Positions 55,171 to 64,000 of a stretch of DNA of 64,000 bases are shown here, piece by piece. The position numbers and the translations under genes are program-made. A model generated the notes under the pieces. It made no database searches and was not told where the DNA came from. It saw only the letters and a list, made by a program, of their open reading frames with translations. How positions within the stretch are numbered: the first letter of the stretch is position 1; each line of letters starts with the position of its first letter. Origin of the DNA: Rhodanobacteraceae bacterium (GTDB lineage: Bacteria > Pseudomonadota > Gammaproteobacteria > Xanthomonadales > SZUA-5); assembly GCA_024234055.1 (NCBI GenBank), contig JACKOW010000007.1, positions 62,001-126,000 of the forward strand, read 5' to 3'.

Positions 55171-56297
55171 GCCAGGTCCTCCTGCAGCACCTGGGCGAGA
55201 ATGCCCAGAAACTCGCTGTTTTCCTGCGCCAGCCCCACCGTGATCCGCAAACAGGTCGGTAAACCGTAGCCGCCCATCGGCCGGACGATGGCTCCGCGCC
55301 TGAGCAGAGCCTCCTCGATGACCTTGGCCGGGCGCTCGAAATCCACCAGCACGAAGTTGCCCTGCGACGGGAACACGAACAGGCCCAGGGCCCGAAGGCC
55401 GGCACTGAGCGACGCGCGCTCTGCCGCATTGCTGCGGCGCACGTCCTCGACATGGGCCACATCGGCGATGGCCGCCGCGGCTGCCGCCTGGGCGTACAGG
55501 TTGACATTGAAAGTCAGGCGCGTGCGCTCCAGCACCGCGGCCAGATCGGGATGGCTGATGGCGTAGCCGACCCGCATCGCCGCCAGTCCATGGGCCTTAG
55601 AGAAGGTCCGAGTCACCACCAGATTCGGGTGCAGCGCCTGCAGCGACAAGGCATCGGGGACTTCCGCCTCGTCTACGTACTCACGATAGGCCTCGTCGAT
55701 GACGACCACGGCATGCCGCGGCACCTGGGCCAGGAATTGCGCCAATGTGGCCCGGTCCCACCAGGTCCCCGTCGGGTTGTTGGGATTGGCCAGATACACC
55801 AGCTTGGTTCGGGGACCGAGTGCGGCGGTCATGGCGATGGGATCCGCCCCCAGCGGTTGCAGACCTGATCGCGGCAGCGCCGGCACTTCCACGGGCTGGC
55901 CACCGCTGGCAATGGCGGCGAGCTTGAACACGGCAAAACCGTGCTGCGCAAAGACCACTTCGTCCCCGGGAGCCACAAAGGTTTCGGCAATCAGCACCAG
56001 CAGCTCGTGCGAACCACTGCCGAGCGTGATGGCGCCGGGATCGACCTGCCAGCGCGCGGCGATGGCCTGGCGCAGCTTGCGCGCGGCGGCATCCGGATAG
56101 CGGATGGCATCGGCGAAATCGCGCGAGCGCAGCAGTTCGGTGACCGCAGGACTGGCCCCGTATCCGTTTTCGTTGGAGCCCAGTTCGAGCATGCGCGGCA
56201 GACCGAGCATCCGACGGATGGTCTCTGGATCGTAGCCGGGATCGTAGGCGGTGAGCTTCTGCACGCCGGGCGCTGCGAGGTCTTCGATACGCATCAT
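55167..56297 (-). CDS. hisC: Histidinol-phosphate / aromatic aminotransferase
   Basis: 376 residues from the double ATG at 56297/56294. A fold-type I PLP enzyme: LGSNENGYGASPAV, GSGSHELLVLIAETF, ANPNNPTGTWW and PLP Lys in RTFSKAHGLAAMRVGY. The family is HisC, but the location between pheA and aroA suggests that it transaminates phenylpyruvate or prephenate-derived keto acids, perhaps besides histidinol phosphate. There are no other his genes in the window. Confidence 0.92.
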   Translation of the reverse strand: MMRIEDLAAPGVQKLTAYDPGYDPETIRRMLGLPRMLELGSNENGYGASPAVTELLRSRDFADAIRYPDAAARKLRQAIAARWQVDPGAITLGSGSHELLVLIAETFVAPGDEVVFAQHGFAVFKLAAIASGGQPVEVPALPRSGLQPLGADPIAMTAALGPRTKLVYLANPNNPTGTWWDRATLAQFLAQVPRHAVVVIDEAYREYVDEAEVPDALSLQALHPNLVVTRTFSKAHGLAAMRVGYAISHPDLAAVLERTRLTFNVNLYAQAAAAAAIADVAHVEDVRRSNAAERASLSAGLRALGLFVFPSQGNFVLVDFERPAKVIEEALLRRGAIVRPMGGYGLPTCLRITVGLAQENSEFLGILAQVLQEDLA

Positions 56298-56332
56298 GGG
56301 CCTGAATGAGGTGAGTAGTGAATGATGCCGAG

Positions 56333-57436
56333 TCAGACAATCGCTGCCGGGTAGGCCCCCAGCACCTTCAATTGCGCGGCCACCGGGCCCAGGTCGGCCA
56401 GCGCCGCCTGCAAGGCGCCGCTCTCGACATGACCCTCGACATCGATGAAGAACACATATTCCCACTTGGCGCCGCGCGCGGGTCGCGACTCGATCCGGGT
56501 CATGCTGATGCCGTGCTTCGCCAGCGGCGTGAGCAGTTGATAGAGCGCCCCGGGTTGATCCTTGACGGCCAGCAGCAGCGAGGTCTTGTCGTGACCGCTG
56601 GGTGGAAACAGTTCTCGCCCCAGCACCATGAAACGGGTCGTGTTGTCGTCCCTGTCCTCGATGTTGGGCGCCAGCACCTTCAACCCGTAGACCTGGGCTG
56701 CGGACAAACCGGCGATGGCCGCGGCGTCTTCGGCATTGCGCGCCCTCCGTGCCGCTTCGGCATTGCTGCTGACGGCAATGCGCTCGGCCTTGGGCAAATG
56801 GCGCCGCAGCCAGCCGCGGCACTGCGCCAGCGACTGGGCGTGCGAATAGACCCGTTCGATGTGCTCCAGATCGGCGGCGCGCGACAGCAGGTTCTGATGC
56901 ACGCGCAGCTCGATTTCACCGCAGATCTTCAGCGGCGTGGTCAGAAACATGTCGAAGGTGTGGTGGACCGCGCCTTCGGTGGAATTCTCGACCGGGACCA
57001 CGCCGAAGTCTGCGTTGCTGTTTTCGACTTCGCCGAAGACCTCCTCGATGCTGGCCATCGGAATGGCGATGACCGAATGCCCGAAGTGCTTCTGCACGGC
57101 GGTCTGACTGAAGGTACCTTCCGGTCCCAGATACGCGATCTTCAGCGGATTCTGCTGCGCCAGGCAGGCCGACATCAGCTCGCGAAACACCCGCACCAGC
57201 TCTTCATTCGACAGCGGACCGTGATTGCGGTCAGCGATCGCCCGCAGCACCTGGGCCTCGCGCTCGGGCCGGTAGTAATCGATGGCCTGCTTCAACGGTC
57301 CCTTGGCCACACCAACCTGACGGGCATAGCCGGCACGCTCGCCGATCAGTTCCTGGATCTGGCGGTCGACCGCATCAATGCGCTCGCGCAGTTCCGGCAG
57401 CGAAATCTTGGGTGTCTGATCAGCTCGCTTCGGCAT
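56333..57436 (-). CDS. pheA: Bifunctional chorismate mutase / prephenate dehydratase
   Basis: 367 residues from ATG 57436. AroQ chorismate mutase (LPELRERIDAVDRQIQELI, about 10-95), prephenate dehydratase (AYLGPEGTFSQTA, VPVENSTEGAVHHTFD) and an ACT domain with the Phe-binding GALYQLL and IESRPARG motifs. It makes phenylpyruvate and is feedback-inhibited by Phe. It lies between serA and hisC on one strand. Confidence 0.97.
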   Translation of the reverse strand: MPKRADQTPKISLPELRERIDAVDRQIQELIGERAGYARQVGVAKGPLKQAIDYYRPEREAQVLRAIADRNHGPLSNEELVRVFRELMSACLAQQNPLKIAYLGPEGTFSQTAVQKHFGHSVIAIPMASIEEVFGEVENSNADFGVVPVENSTEGAVHHTFDMFLTTPLKICGEIELRVHQNLLSRAADLEHIERVYSHAQSLAQCRGWLRRHLPKAERIAVSSNAEAARRARNAEDAAAIAGLSAAQVYGLKVLAPNIEDRDDNTTRFMVLGRELFPPSGHDKTSLLLAVKDQPGALYQLLTPLAKHGISMTRIESRPARGAKWEYVFFIDVEGHVESGALQAALADLGPVAAQLKVLGAYPAAIV

Positions 57437-57481
57437 GGACGGGTCCTTGGCGGACAAGAGATTTCTCGGTCTGGCCCGAAA

Positions 57482-58645
57482 CTACAGTACGCGAACCGCC
57501 AGAATGCCTTCAATCTTCTTCACCGCTTCAATCAACTCCGGCGTCATCGGCTGATCGAGATCGAGGATGTTGTAGGCCAGCTCACCGCGCGAGGCATTGT
57601 GCATCTGGGTGATGTTGGCACCGGATCCGCCCAGCAGCTGCGACAGCTGACCGATCATGTTCGGCACATTGCGGTTGGCGACGGTGAGGCGCTGAGCCCC
57701 GGCGCGGGCCAGGCGCACGCTCGGGAAGTTCACGGCGTTGACCACATTGCCGTTTTCCAGATAGTCGCGCAGCTGATCGGCAACCATGATCGCGCAGTTC
57801 TCCTCGGCTTCCGAGGTCGAAGCCCCCAGATGCGGGAAAGCGATGACCTTGGGATGGGCGATCGTGCGCGGGGTCGGAAAATCGCTGACATAGTGACCGA
57901 GCTTGCCGCTGTCGAGCGCGGCGATCACGGCTTCTTCGTCGACCACGCCTTCGCGGGCGAAGTTCATCAGCACCAGTCCATCACGGGCACCGGCCAGCGC
58001 GGTGGCGTTGATGGTGCCGCGGGTCGCAGCGTTGAGCGGCACGTGCAGCGAGATGAAATCCGAGGCGGCGAGCAATTCGCCCAGACTGCCGGCCTTGTCG
58101 ACATCGCTGGAGAGCTGCCAGGCGCCTTCGACCGTCATGTGCGGGTCAAAACCGATGACGCGCATGCCGATGCCCTTGGCCGCGTTGGCCACGCGCACAC
58201 CGATGGCGCCAAGGCCGACCACGCCGAGGGTGCGCCCGACCACTTCGCTGCCCACAAAACGCTTCTTGCCGTCCTCGACCTTGTGCTCCAGTTCCGGATC
58301 GGCCGCATCCAGGCCATGCACGAACTCGGTGGCTTCGCGCAGATTGCGCACCGCCATCAGCATGCCGGCCAGCACCAGTTCCTTGACCGCGTTGGCGTTG
58401 GCGCCCGGCGCATTGAAAACCACGATGCCGTGCTTGCTGAGCTGGGTCACCGGCACGTTGTTGGTGCCGGCGCCGGCTCGGGCCACGGCCTTCAGCTCGG
58501 GATTGACCTCGATGCTGTGGAGATCAGCCGAGCGCACCAGAATCGCATCCGGGTTCTCGAGCTTGTCGCCAATCTGATACAGATCCTTGGGCAGGCGCTC
58601 GGTGCCGCTGGTCGAGATCTTGTTGAAAGTGCGGATCTTGAACAT
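57482..58645 (-). CDS. serA: D-3-phosphoglycerate dehydrogenase
   Basis: 387 residues. AGAGTNNVP, NAD motif LGVVGLGAIGVRVANAAKGIG, catalytic Arg in NFAREGVVDE, Glu and His in FPHLGASTSEAEENCA, and a short C-terminal ACT-like domain (LVRLARAGAQRLTVANRNVPNM...LAVRVL region). It is the first enzyme of serine synthesis. It lies 17 bases after serC, the third enzyme-pair gene of the same pathway. Confidence 0.95.
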   Translation of the reverse strand: MFKIRTFNKISTSGTERLPKDLYQIGDKLENPDAILVRSADLHSIEVNPELKAVARAGAGTNNVPVTQLSKHGIVVFNAPGANANAVKELVLAGMLMAVRNLREATEFVHGLDAADPELEHKVEDGKKRFVGSEVVGRTLGVVGLGAIGVRVANAAKGIGMRVIGFDPHMTVEGAWQLSSDVDKAGSLGELLAASDFISLHVPLNAATRGTINATALAGARDGLVLMNFAREGVVDEEAVIAALDSGKLGHYVSDFPTPRTIAHPKVIAFPHLGASTSEAEENCAIMVADQLRDYLENGNVVNAVNFPSVRLARAGAQRLTVANRNVPNMIGQLSQLLGGSGANITQMHNASRGELAYNILDLDQPMTPELIEAVKKIEGILAVRVL

Positions 58646-58662
58646 CTGGGCTGACTCCTTGA

Positions 58663-59745
58663 TTAGCCGTGGCTGCGCTGAAATTCGCGCATGTAGTCGA
58701 TGAGGACGCCGACGGCTTCTTCGGAAATGGCGTTGTAGATACTGGCGCGCATGCCACCGACCGCTCGATGACCCTTCAGGCCCAGCAGACCCTGTGCTTC
58801 GGCACCCTTGAGGAAGGCGCCGTCCAGATCGGGGTTGGCCAGAATGAAAGGCACATTCATCCAGGAGCGGTAACGCGGATCGACCTTGTTGGTATAGAAA
58901 CCGCCGGAACCATCGATGGCGGCATACAGGGCCTGGGCCTTGCGCTCGTTGCGCTCACCCAGCGCCTTCAGGCCGCCCTCGCTCTTGACCCAGTCGAACA
59001 CCAGCGCCGCCACGTACCAGCCGAAGGTCGGCGGCGTGTTCAGCATCGAGCCGTTGTCCGCATGAGCCTTGTAATTCAGGATCTGCGGCATCGGCCGCGG
59101 CTTGCGTTCGAGCAGGTCGTCGCGGACGATCATCACGGTGATGCCGGAAGGACCGATGTTCTTCTGCGCACCGGCGTACAGCACCCCGTAGCGGGAGACA
59201 TCCAGGGGCCGCGACAGGATGGTGCTGGAGACATCGGCCAGTACCGGCGCCGAACTTTCCGGAAGGTCGTAGAACTCGACGCCGTGGATGGTCTCGTTCG
59301 GGGTGACGTGCAGATAGGCCGCGTTGTCACTGAGCGCCCAGGTCGACACCTCGGGTACGGTGGTGAAATTGGAGTCGACGCTGCTGGCCGCTGTCCGCGC
59401 CGAGCACAGGGTCTTGGCTTCCTTGAAGGCCTTCTCGCCCCAGGCACCGGTGATCACATAGTCGGCGGCTTGATCCGGCGCCGCAAGATTCATCGGCAGC
59501 AAGGCGAACTGGGCGGTAGCACCGCCCTGCAGGAACAGCACCTTGTAGTTGGCCGGTATCGCCATGATCTCGCGCAGCGAGGCTTCGGCTGCTTCCGCCA
59601 GCTGGACAAAAGCCTTGTCGCGATGGCTGATTTCCATGACCGAGGCGCGGGCCCCGCGCCATTCCAGCATTTCTTCCTGTGCTTGACGCAGCACTGGTTC
59701 GGGAAGTGCGCCGGGACCGGCGCTGAAGTTGTAGGCACGGCTCAT
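58663..59745 (-). CDS. serC: Phosphoserine aminotransferase
   Basis: 360 residues. MSRAYNFSAGPGALPEPVL, FLQGGATAQFALLPMNL and PLP Lys in YAGAQKNIGPSGITVMIV. It converts 3-phosphohydroxypyruvate to phosphoserine and may also serve in pyridoxal synthesis. It is the first gene of the serC-serA-pheA-hisC-aroA-cmk run. Confidence 0.98.
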   Translation of the reverse strand: MSRAYNFSAGPGALPEPVLRQAQEEMLEWRGARASVMEISHRDKAFVQLAEAAEASLREIMAIPANYKVLFLQGGATAQFALLPMNLAAPDQAADYVITGAWGEKAFKEAKTLCSARTAASSVDSNFTTVPEVSTWALSDNAAYLHVTPNETIHGVEFYDLPESSAPVLADVSSTILSRPLDVSRYGVLYAGAQKNIGPSGITVMIVRDDLLERKPRPMPQILNYKAHADNGSMLNTPPTFGWYVAALVFDWVKSEGGLKALGERNERKAQALYAAIDGSGGFYTNKVDPRYRSWMNVPFILANPDLDGAFLKGAEAQGLLGLKGHRAVGGMRASIYNAISEEAVGVLIDYMREFQRSHG

Positions 59746-59912
59746 GGGCGCGCTCCTGTCAGGGCTTGATGCGCCGCAGCATATGACAGCCCCCGCACGC
59801 GGCGGAAGGCTTGCGTATTCGAATACACTCAGGTTCAGGAAATTGCCCGCGAAGCGCCCGAGCTCGTATCAATGCGCTAGCGCATCGGATACGGGCGATC
59901 CACGTGCGGTTG

Positions 59913-60012
59913 CAGGTCCAGACATGTACGGGGGCCACCTGCAATCTACAGGTCCAGACTTGTCTGGACGCTCTTTACGGCACCTGTGGGCCAGACTCTG
60001 CTCCGGACCCAC
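59913..60012. repeat. Decayed palindromes related to the imuA-imuB element
   Basis: GTCCAGACTTGTCTGGAC (59952-59969) is a palindrome that matches the GTCCGGACTTGTCCGGAC core of the inner arms at 26662-26764 in most bases. CAGGTCCAGAC is repeated directly at 59913 and 59949, GCAGGT/ACCTGC form arms at 59912/59937, and CTCCGGACCCACC closes the region. The gap 59746-60029 between serC and the glycine-zipper gene shows no gene. Confidence 0.6.
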
Positions 60013-60029
60013 CAGCGCCCGACAGCCGC

Positions 60030-60590
60030 CTAGGGATCAGCCGGCTCGACCGACACGCGCACTCGCAGCTTCTCGCCCGGGTCATAACCCAGCCTGGAGA
60101 AGAACACTTCGCCGCGATAGCGGTACTCGACGTCGTAACCCACGATGCGGCGCTCGTCATAACCGCTCTCGACCACCCGACAGCGGGTTTCCACGCCGCG
60201 ACGGCTGCGCGAGGGGTTGTCGTTGGCGTCGACTTCGCGGCCCACGCCTGCGCCGATGACGGCCCCGGCGATGGTGGCAGCCTTGCGGCCATCACCCTTG
60301 CCAACCTGATTACCGAGCGCGCCGCCAACCAGTGCACCGACGATGGTACCGGTAGTGGTGTTCTCATAACGACCGCTGGAGCGCGTCACTTCCGCGTCGT
60401 AGCACTCTTCGCGCGGCTCATTGATGCGGACGACATCGTAGATCGGATCCACACGCAGCACGTCGGCATAGACCAGACGCACATTTTCGTCCCCTGGATA
60501 TCCCTGCGGTGGCAGGCGGTCCCGCGGTTGAGCGCCAGCGATGGCCGGCAGACCCAGAACTGCAATCATCAAAACAAAGGACTTGCGCAT
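60030..60590 (-). CDS. Exported glycine-zipper (17 kDa antigen-like) protein
   Basis: 186 residues from ATG 60590, signal peptide FVLMIAVLGLPAIAGA. The central Gly-zipper GTIVGALVGGALGNQVG, followed by AATIAGAVIGAGVGREVD, is the Rick_17kDa type that inserts in or associates with the outer membrane. The C-terminal domain (CRVVESGYDERRIVGYDVEY) is common in this family. There is no lipobox. Function is unknown, often envelope-stress related. Confidence 0.8.
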   Translation of the reverse strand: MRKSFVLMIAVLGLPAIAGAQPRDRLPPQGYPGDENVRLVYADVLRVDPIYDVVRINEPREECYDAEVTRSSGRYENTTTGTIVGALVGGALGNQVGKGDGRKAATIAGAVIGAGVGREVDANDNPSRSRRGVETRCRVVESGYDERRIVGYDVEYRYRGEVFFSRLGYDPGEKLRVRVSVEPADP

Positions 60591-60798
60591 CGGAGCATCT
60601 CCGTGACGGCATGGGTGCCGCTCTCTCGTGGGGGGCATTACATCAGCAGGGCGCTGAATGCTGTCTGAGAATGCGTTCCGGTTCCAGCCCCCTGTTCAGG
60701 CTTCGCGAGGGAGCCCGCGAACCGGTACCGACCGGCCCTTGCCGACCAAGGCCACGAGCCGGCGGCGAGCGCAGCGGATTTCGTTCGACACCGCGCAC

Positions 60799-62169
60799 TC
60801 AGGCAAGACCAGCGCCAGCTTGCATCAGCTCCCGGTACTCGGATTCGAAGCGTTCGCGCTGCCGATGGCGGCCGGCCTGCACGTATTCCCGTCCGCGGAC
60901 ACCGACTGTGGCGATCGGACGGCGAGCCGGGCCAAACATCCACGAGCCCATCACCTGGTCAACCGTGCACCCGGCCAGGGTCGCATCCTCGGCATCCAGC
61001 ACCAACCAGTCAGCGTCTGCGCCGACCTGCAGGCCACCACTTCCAGACCCTGCGGCCTGGGAACCACCCTGCACCGCCTCGTTCCACAGATTGACGCCGA
61101 CGTCTGCTGCGCCCGCATTTGCCAGAACCGTACGTCTGCCGGTGGCCAGACGTGCCTGGTATTCGAGCCAGCGTAATTCCTCACGCGGATCGAGACCGAT
61201 ATGACTGTCCGAGCCTATGCCCCAGGCGCCACCTCGGGCACGTAGATCGGCCAGCTCGAACAGTCCATCGCCGAGATTGGCTTCGGTGGTGGTGCAGATG
61301 CCCACCACCGCGCCCGAACTGGCCATCAAGGCGCGTTCGTGGGGCAGCGCATGGGTGGCGTGGACCAGACAGAAGCGCTGGTCCACCGCCAGCGTGTCAA
61401 AGAGAAGCTCGATCGGGCGGCGAGCGTGCCGCTGCAGGCAGTCCTCGACCTCCTGGCGCTGCTCGGCGATGTGTATGTGCAGGGGGCGGTCATGCCAGAA
61501 ATCGTCCGCCAGCAATTCTGTCAACGTCGGCGGAGCCACGGCCCGCAATGAGTGTATGGCCGCGCCAACTCGGACGCCCCCGCCTTCGTGGGCCACGGCC
61601 AGCGCTTCGCACAAGCGCATGAATGTCTCTGTAGCGTGCTGGAAGCGCCATTGGCGTGGGGACAAGGGCTGATCTGCGAAACCGCCACGCTGATACAGGG
61701 TCGGCAACAGGGTCAAACCGATTCCGACCTCGCCGGCCGCAGCCACCAAGGCGTCGGCCATGGCTGTTTCCGGCTGGTAGGCCTTGCCGTCGGCCTGATG
61801 ATGGACATAGTGGAACTCACAGACCCGCGTGTAGCCCTGTTCGAGCATTTCCGTGTACAGCCATCGGGCGATGATCCGCAGACGCTCCGGATTCATGCCC
61901 CCGGCATGCTGATACATGGTCTCGCGCCAGCTCCAGAAACTGTCGTCGGGCCGGGAATAGCGCTCAGCCCGGCCAGCCATGGCGCGCTGGAAGGCATGGG
62001 AATGCAGATTGGGCATGCCCGGCAGCACAAAACGCCCCAGCGAGGGCAAGTCAGCACGCGGCGTGTCTGGAACCACCTCGGCCCAGCGACCGCTGGCATC
62101 GGCCCTGAGTGAGACATTGGCGTGCCAGCCGTTCGGCAACAATGCGTGGTCGCAGTGACCGTGGATCAT
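60799..62169 (-). CDS. hutF: Formimidoylglutamate deiminase
   Basis: 456 residues of the amidohydrolase superfamily. Metal motif MPNLHSHAFQRAMAG, IHIAEQRQEVEDC, LVHATHALPHE and GIGSDSHIGLDPREELRWLEY. HutF removes ammonia from N-formimidoyl-L-glutamate, the two-step branch of histidine degradation. It is divergent from hutI over 98 bases, which should hold both promoters. Confidence 0.93.
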   Translation of the reverse strand: MIHGHCDHALLPNGWHANVSLRADASGRWAEVVPDTPRADLPSLGRFVLPGMPNLHSHAFQRAMAGRAERYSRPDDSFWSWRETMYQHAGGMNPERLRIIARWLYTEMLEQGYTRVCEFHYVHHQADGKAYQPETAMADALVAAAGEVGIGLTLLPTLYQRGGFADQPLSPRQWRFQHATETFMRLCEALAVAHEGGGVRVGAAIHSLRAVAPPTLTELLADDFWHDRPLHIHIAEQRQEVEDCLQRHARRPIELLFDTLAVDQRFCLVHATHALPHERALMASSGAVVGICTTTEANLGDGLFELADLRARGGAWGIGSDSHIGLDPREELRWLEYQARLATGRRTVLANAGAADVGVNLWNEAVQGGSQAAGSGSGGLQVGADADWLVLDAEDATLAGCTVDQVMGSWMFGPARRPIATVGVRGREYVQAGRHRQRERFESEYRELMQAGAGLA

Positions 62170-62267
62170 GTGCTATCCCTCATTCCGTGGGCATCGATGC
62201 TACGACGCCCGGGCGGCCGTGGGAGCGGATGGCCGAAACCTGCCGATGCTGATGGAACGAGGTTCGC

Positions 62268-63512
62268 ATGTGGGATTGTTTGTGGATTGCTCCCAGGCTC
62301 TGGATGGGTGGCCCATCGATGGCCTTGATCGAGGATGCTGCGCTGGCTGTCCAGGGCGACCGGATTGCCTATGTGGGCGCGGTCAAGGATCTACCCGATG
62401 CACCCTCGCAACTGGCGCGCGAGGTCAGACGCTATGCCGATGGCCTGCTGACCCCCGGCCTGATCGATTGCCATACCCATATCGTCTTTGCCGGGAACCG
62501 CTCCGACGAATACCAGCAGCGGCTGGCCGGTGCGAGCTATGCCGATATCGCCGCCAGAGGCGGCGGCATCGCCCGCAGTGTGCGCCTGACCCGCGCGGCC
62601 AGTGTTGACGAGCTTTACGCCCAGGCCCTGCCGCGCGCACGGCAACTGGTGGCTGACGGCGTGACCACGCTGGAAATCAAGAGCGGGTACGGTCTGGATC
62701 TGGAAGCCGAGCGCAATATGCTCAAGGTGGCCCGGCGCCTGGGGCGGACGCTCGGGATCACGGTACGCACGACCTACCTGGGATTGCACAGCCTGCCTTT
62801 CGATGTAACAGATCGCGCTGCCTACATCGACGACGCGGTCAACGAATGGCTGCCGCAGCTGGCCAGCGAGGGTCTGGTCGACGCAGTCGACGCCTACCAC
62901 GAGGGCATTGCCTTCAGTGCCGAAGAAGTCGAACGCCTCTATATCAAGGCAGCAGCGCTGAATCTGCCCCTGCGCCTGCACGCCGACCAGCTGTCGAACC
63001 AGCAGGGCGCCGCGCTGGCGGCGCGCCATGGCGCGCTGTCGGCGGATCATCTCGAATACACCGACGCCCGCGGCGTCAAGGCCATGGCCGGCGCAGGAAC
63101 CGTGGCGGTGCTGCTGCCCGGCGCCTTTCTGGTGCTGAAGGAGAAACGCAAGCCGCCGGTGTCCGCGCTGCGCGAGGCCGGTGTCGCCATGGCCGTGGCC
63201 ACGGATCTGAATCCGGGCACGTCGCCATTGCTGTCGCTGCGGACGGCCGCGCATCTGGCCGTCAGCCTGTTCGATCTGCAGGTGGAGGAAGCGCTGCGTG
63301 GCGTGACCGAGCATGCGGCCAGCGCACTTGGGCTGCACGGCAGCCACGGCACGCTCGCAGTCGGCAAGCGCGCCGATTTTGTCTGGTGGGACGCGGAGTT
63401 CCCCTCAGATCTGATCTATTGGATCGGTGGCACGCTGGCGAAAGAGGTGATCGCCGGCGGCAGCGTCATCCAGAATCGTGCCAAGGCCAACGGGGCTTCA
63501 GAGCGTTACTGA
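62268..63512 (+). CDS. hutI: Imidazolonepropionase
   Basis: 414 residues. Amidohydrolase motifs LIDCHTHIVFAGNRSDEY, TTLEIKSGYGLDLEAER, ADHLEYTDARGVKAMA and ATDLNPGTSPLLSLRTAAHL. It opens the imidazolone ring to N-formimidoylglutamate, the substrate of the divergent hutF product. hutU and hutH are not in the window. Confidence 0.96.
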   Translation: MWDCLWIAPRLWMGGPSMALIEDAALAVQGDRIAYVGAVKDLPDAPSQLAREVRRYADGLLTPGLIDCHTHIVFAGNRSDEYQQRLAGASYADIAARGGGIARSVRLTRAASVDELYAQALPRARQLVADGVTTLEIKSGYGLDLEAERNMLKVARRLGRTLGITVRTTYLGLHSLPFDVTDRAAYIDDAVNEWLPQLASEGLVDAVDAYHEGIAFSAEEVERLYIKAAALNLPLRLHADQLSNQQGAALAARHGALSADHLEYTDARGVKAMAGAGTVAVLLPGAFLVLKEKRKPPVSALREAGVAMAVATDLNPGTSPLLSLRTAAHLAVSLFDLQVEEALRGVTEHAASALGLHGSHGTLAVGKRADFVWWDAEFPSDLIYWIGGTLAKEVIAGGSVIQNRAKANGASERY

Positions 63513-63539
63513 ACTCGCAACCCGGCGACGCAGAGACGA

Positions 63540-63659
63540 TCAGGCCTTCTTGGCAGCCTTGACCGGCGCGGCGGCCTTCTTGGCGTGCTGCAGACGGCTA
63601 TTGCCATAGGAACCCCGGAAAATCTTGCCTTTGCGGCTGCGCTTGTCACCACGACCCAT
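63540..63659 (-). CDS. 30S ribosomal protein bTHX
   Basis: 39 residues, MGRGDKRSRKGKIFRGSYGN followed by SRLQHAKK and an Ala/Lys-rich tail (AAAPVKAAKKA). MG.GDK.S.KGKI..GSYG is the THX signature. It is a small basic protein bound near the head of the 30S subunit. It is too short for many gene callers. Convergent with hutI. Confidence 0.9.
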   Translation of the reverse strand: MGRGDKRSRKGKIFRGSYGNSRLQHAKKAAAPVKAAKKA

Positions 63660-63730
63660 ATCAAACTCCAGTTGCTGAAGTCGGCGACAAGCCGACGGAA
63701 AGGGCGCGAAGACTAACAGTCACCAGAGCG

Positions 63731-64000
63731 TTAAGCCAGCTTTGATGCCCATTGCGCCAACAACAGGCCGCTCATCCAGGCACCCTCGATGCGCGAGCCA
63801 TGGCACCAATCGCCGCCGAGGGCGATCCGCCGCGCCTCGTCCGCGATGATGCCGAGTTCCAGCGGCGGTTGCGCCAGCGCGTATCCCCAGCGGTGCAAGG
63901 CACTGCGCGCCGGATCTACCGGGGCTGATCCCAGCGTCGAATGGAAGGCCGAAAGCAATCTCGCCTCGACCTCGGCCGGTGGCAGATCGAAGGTCTCGCG
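63731..64000 (-). CDS. NAD(P)/FAD-dependent amine oxidase-like protein, C-terminal part
   Basis: The frame is open to the window edge, so only about 89 residues are seen. HRWGYALAQPP followed by ARRIALGGDWCHGSRIEGAW and MSGLLLAQW is the conserved C-terminal FAD-binding end of the renalase-like family that xanthomonads carry. Substrate unknown. Confidence 0.75.
   Translation of the reverse strand, partial: RETFDLPPAEVEARLLSAFHSTLGSAPVDPARSALHRWGYALAQPPLELGIIADEARRIALGGDWCHGSRIEGAWMSGLLLAQWASKLA

Noticed and set aside
56318..58654. Plus-strand open frame of 778 codons
   Set aside because: It runs opposite pheA and serA, both with full motifs, and has no recognisable protein features.

Overview
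The window is a GC-rich, gene-dense chromosomal segment of a gammaproteobacterium, most likely of the order Xanthomonadales (Lysobacterales). The evidence is the gene order serC-serA-pheA-hisC-aroA-cmk-rpsA-ihfB-lapA-lapB, the surE-pcm-nlpD set, a WbpL/WbpM pair beside galU, and interspersed palindromes of the GTGGGAGCGGC...GCGATC type common in that order. There is no transposase, integrase, phage gene, CRISPR array, rRNA or recognisable tRNA. The mobile signal is confined to small palindromic repeats, one of them inside a coding region.

Layout. 1-4091: end of a hybrid sensor kinase, an Smr protein, and surE-pcm-nlpD linked by GTGA overlaps. 4092-6627: two repeat clusters around a deacetylase-family gene and a Sel1-repeat protein. 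6628-9895: a MotA/MotB-like pair and a secreted beta-propeller. 10163-15959: a cytochrome bd operon (cydP-cydA-cydB-cydX-ybgE-diheme cytochrome c) divergent from a sigma-54 activator. The intergenic region carries a -24/-12 promoter, an IHF-consensus site and a palindromic activator site. 15971-24620: gloB, a two-component system and a heavy-metal RND efflux operon. 24934-28246: lexA-imuA-imuB with a LexA box, and no adjacent dnaE2. 28511-34750: two secreted proteins, an SDR and an AraC regulator. 34773-43957: a signalling block with a Ser/Thr kinase, an FHA-diguanylate cyclase, a BrkB/YihY membrane protein and a multidomain GGDEF-EAL protein. 44215-53833: sbcB, surface-glycan and LPS-assembly genes, ihfB, rpsA, cmk. 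53830-59745: aromatic amino acid and serine biosynthesis. 60030-64000: a glycine-zipper protein, divergent hutF/hutI, ribosomal protein bTHX and the end of a flavoprotein.

How parts may work together. The sigma-54 activator has a Cys/His-rich PAS segment and sits opposite its probable target, the bd oxidase operon, whose last gene encodes a diheme protein with a DUF3365 sensor-like domain. IHF, encoded at 50910-51233, would supply the DNA bend. The Ser/Thr kinase and the FHA-GGDEF protein lie 56 nt apart on one strand and suggest phosphothreonine-controlled c-di-GMP synthesis. LexA probably represses itself and imuAB from a box that touches its own start codon. Two secreted proteins end in the same N-G-F-E tail, a possible lineage-specific C-terminal signal.

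Limits. Functions are assigned by motif recognition without database searches. Start codons were chosen by ribosome-binding-site-like sequence, gene overlap and signal-peptide position.
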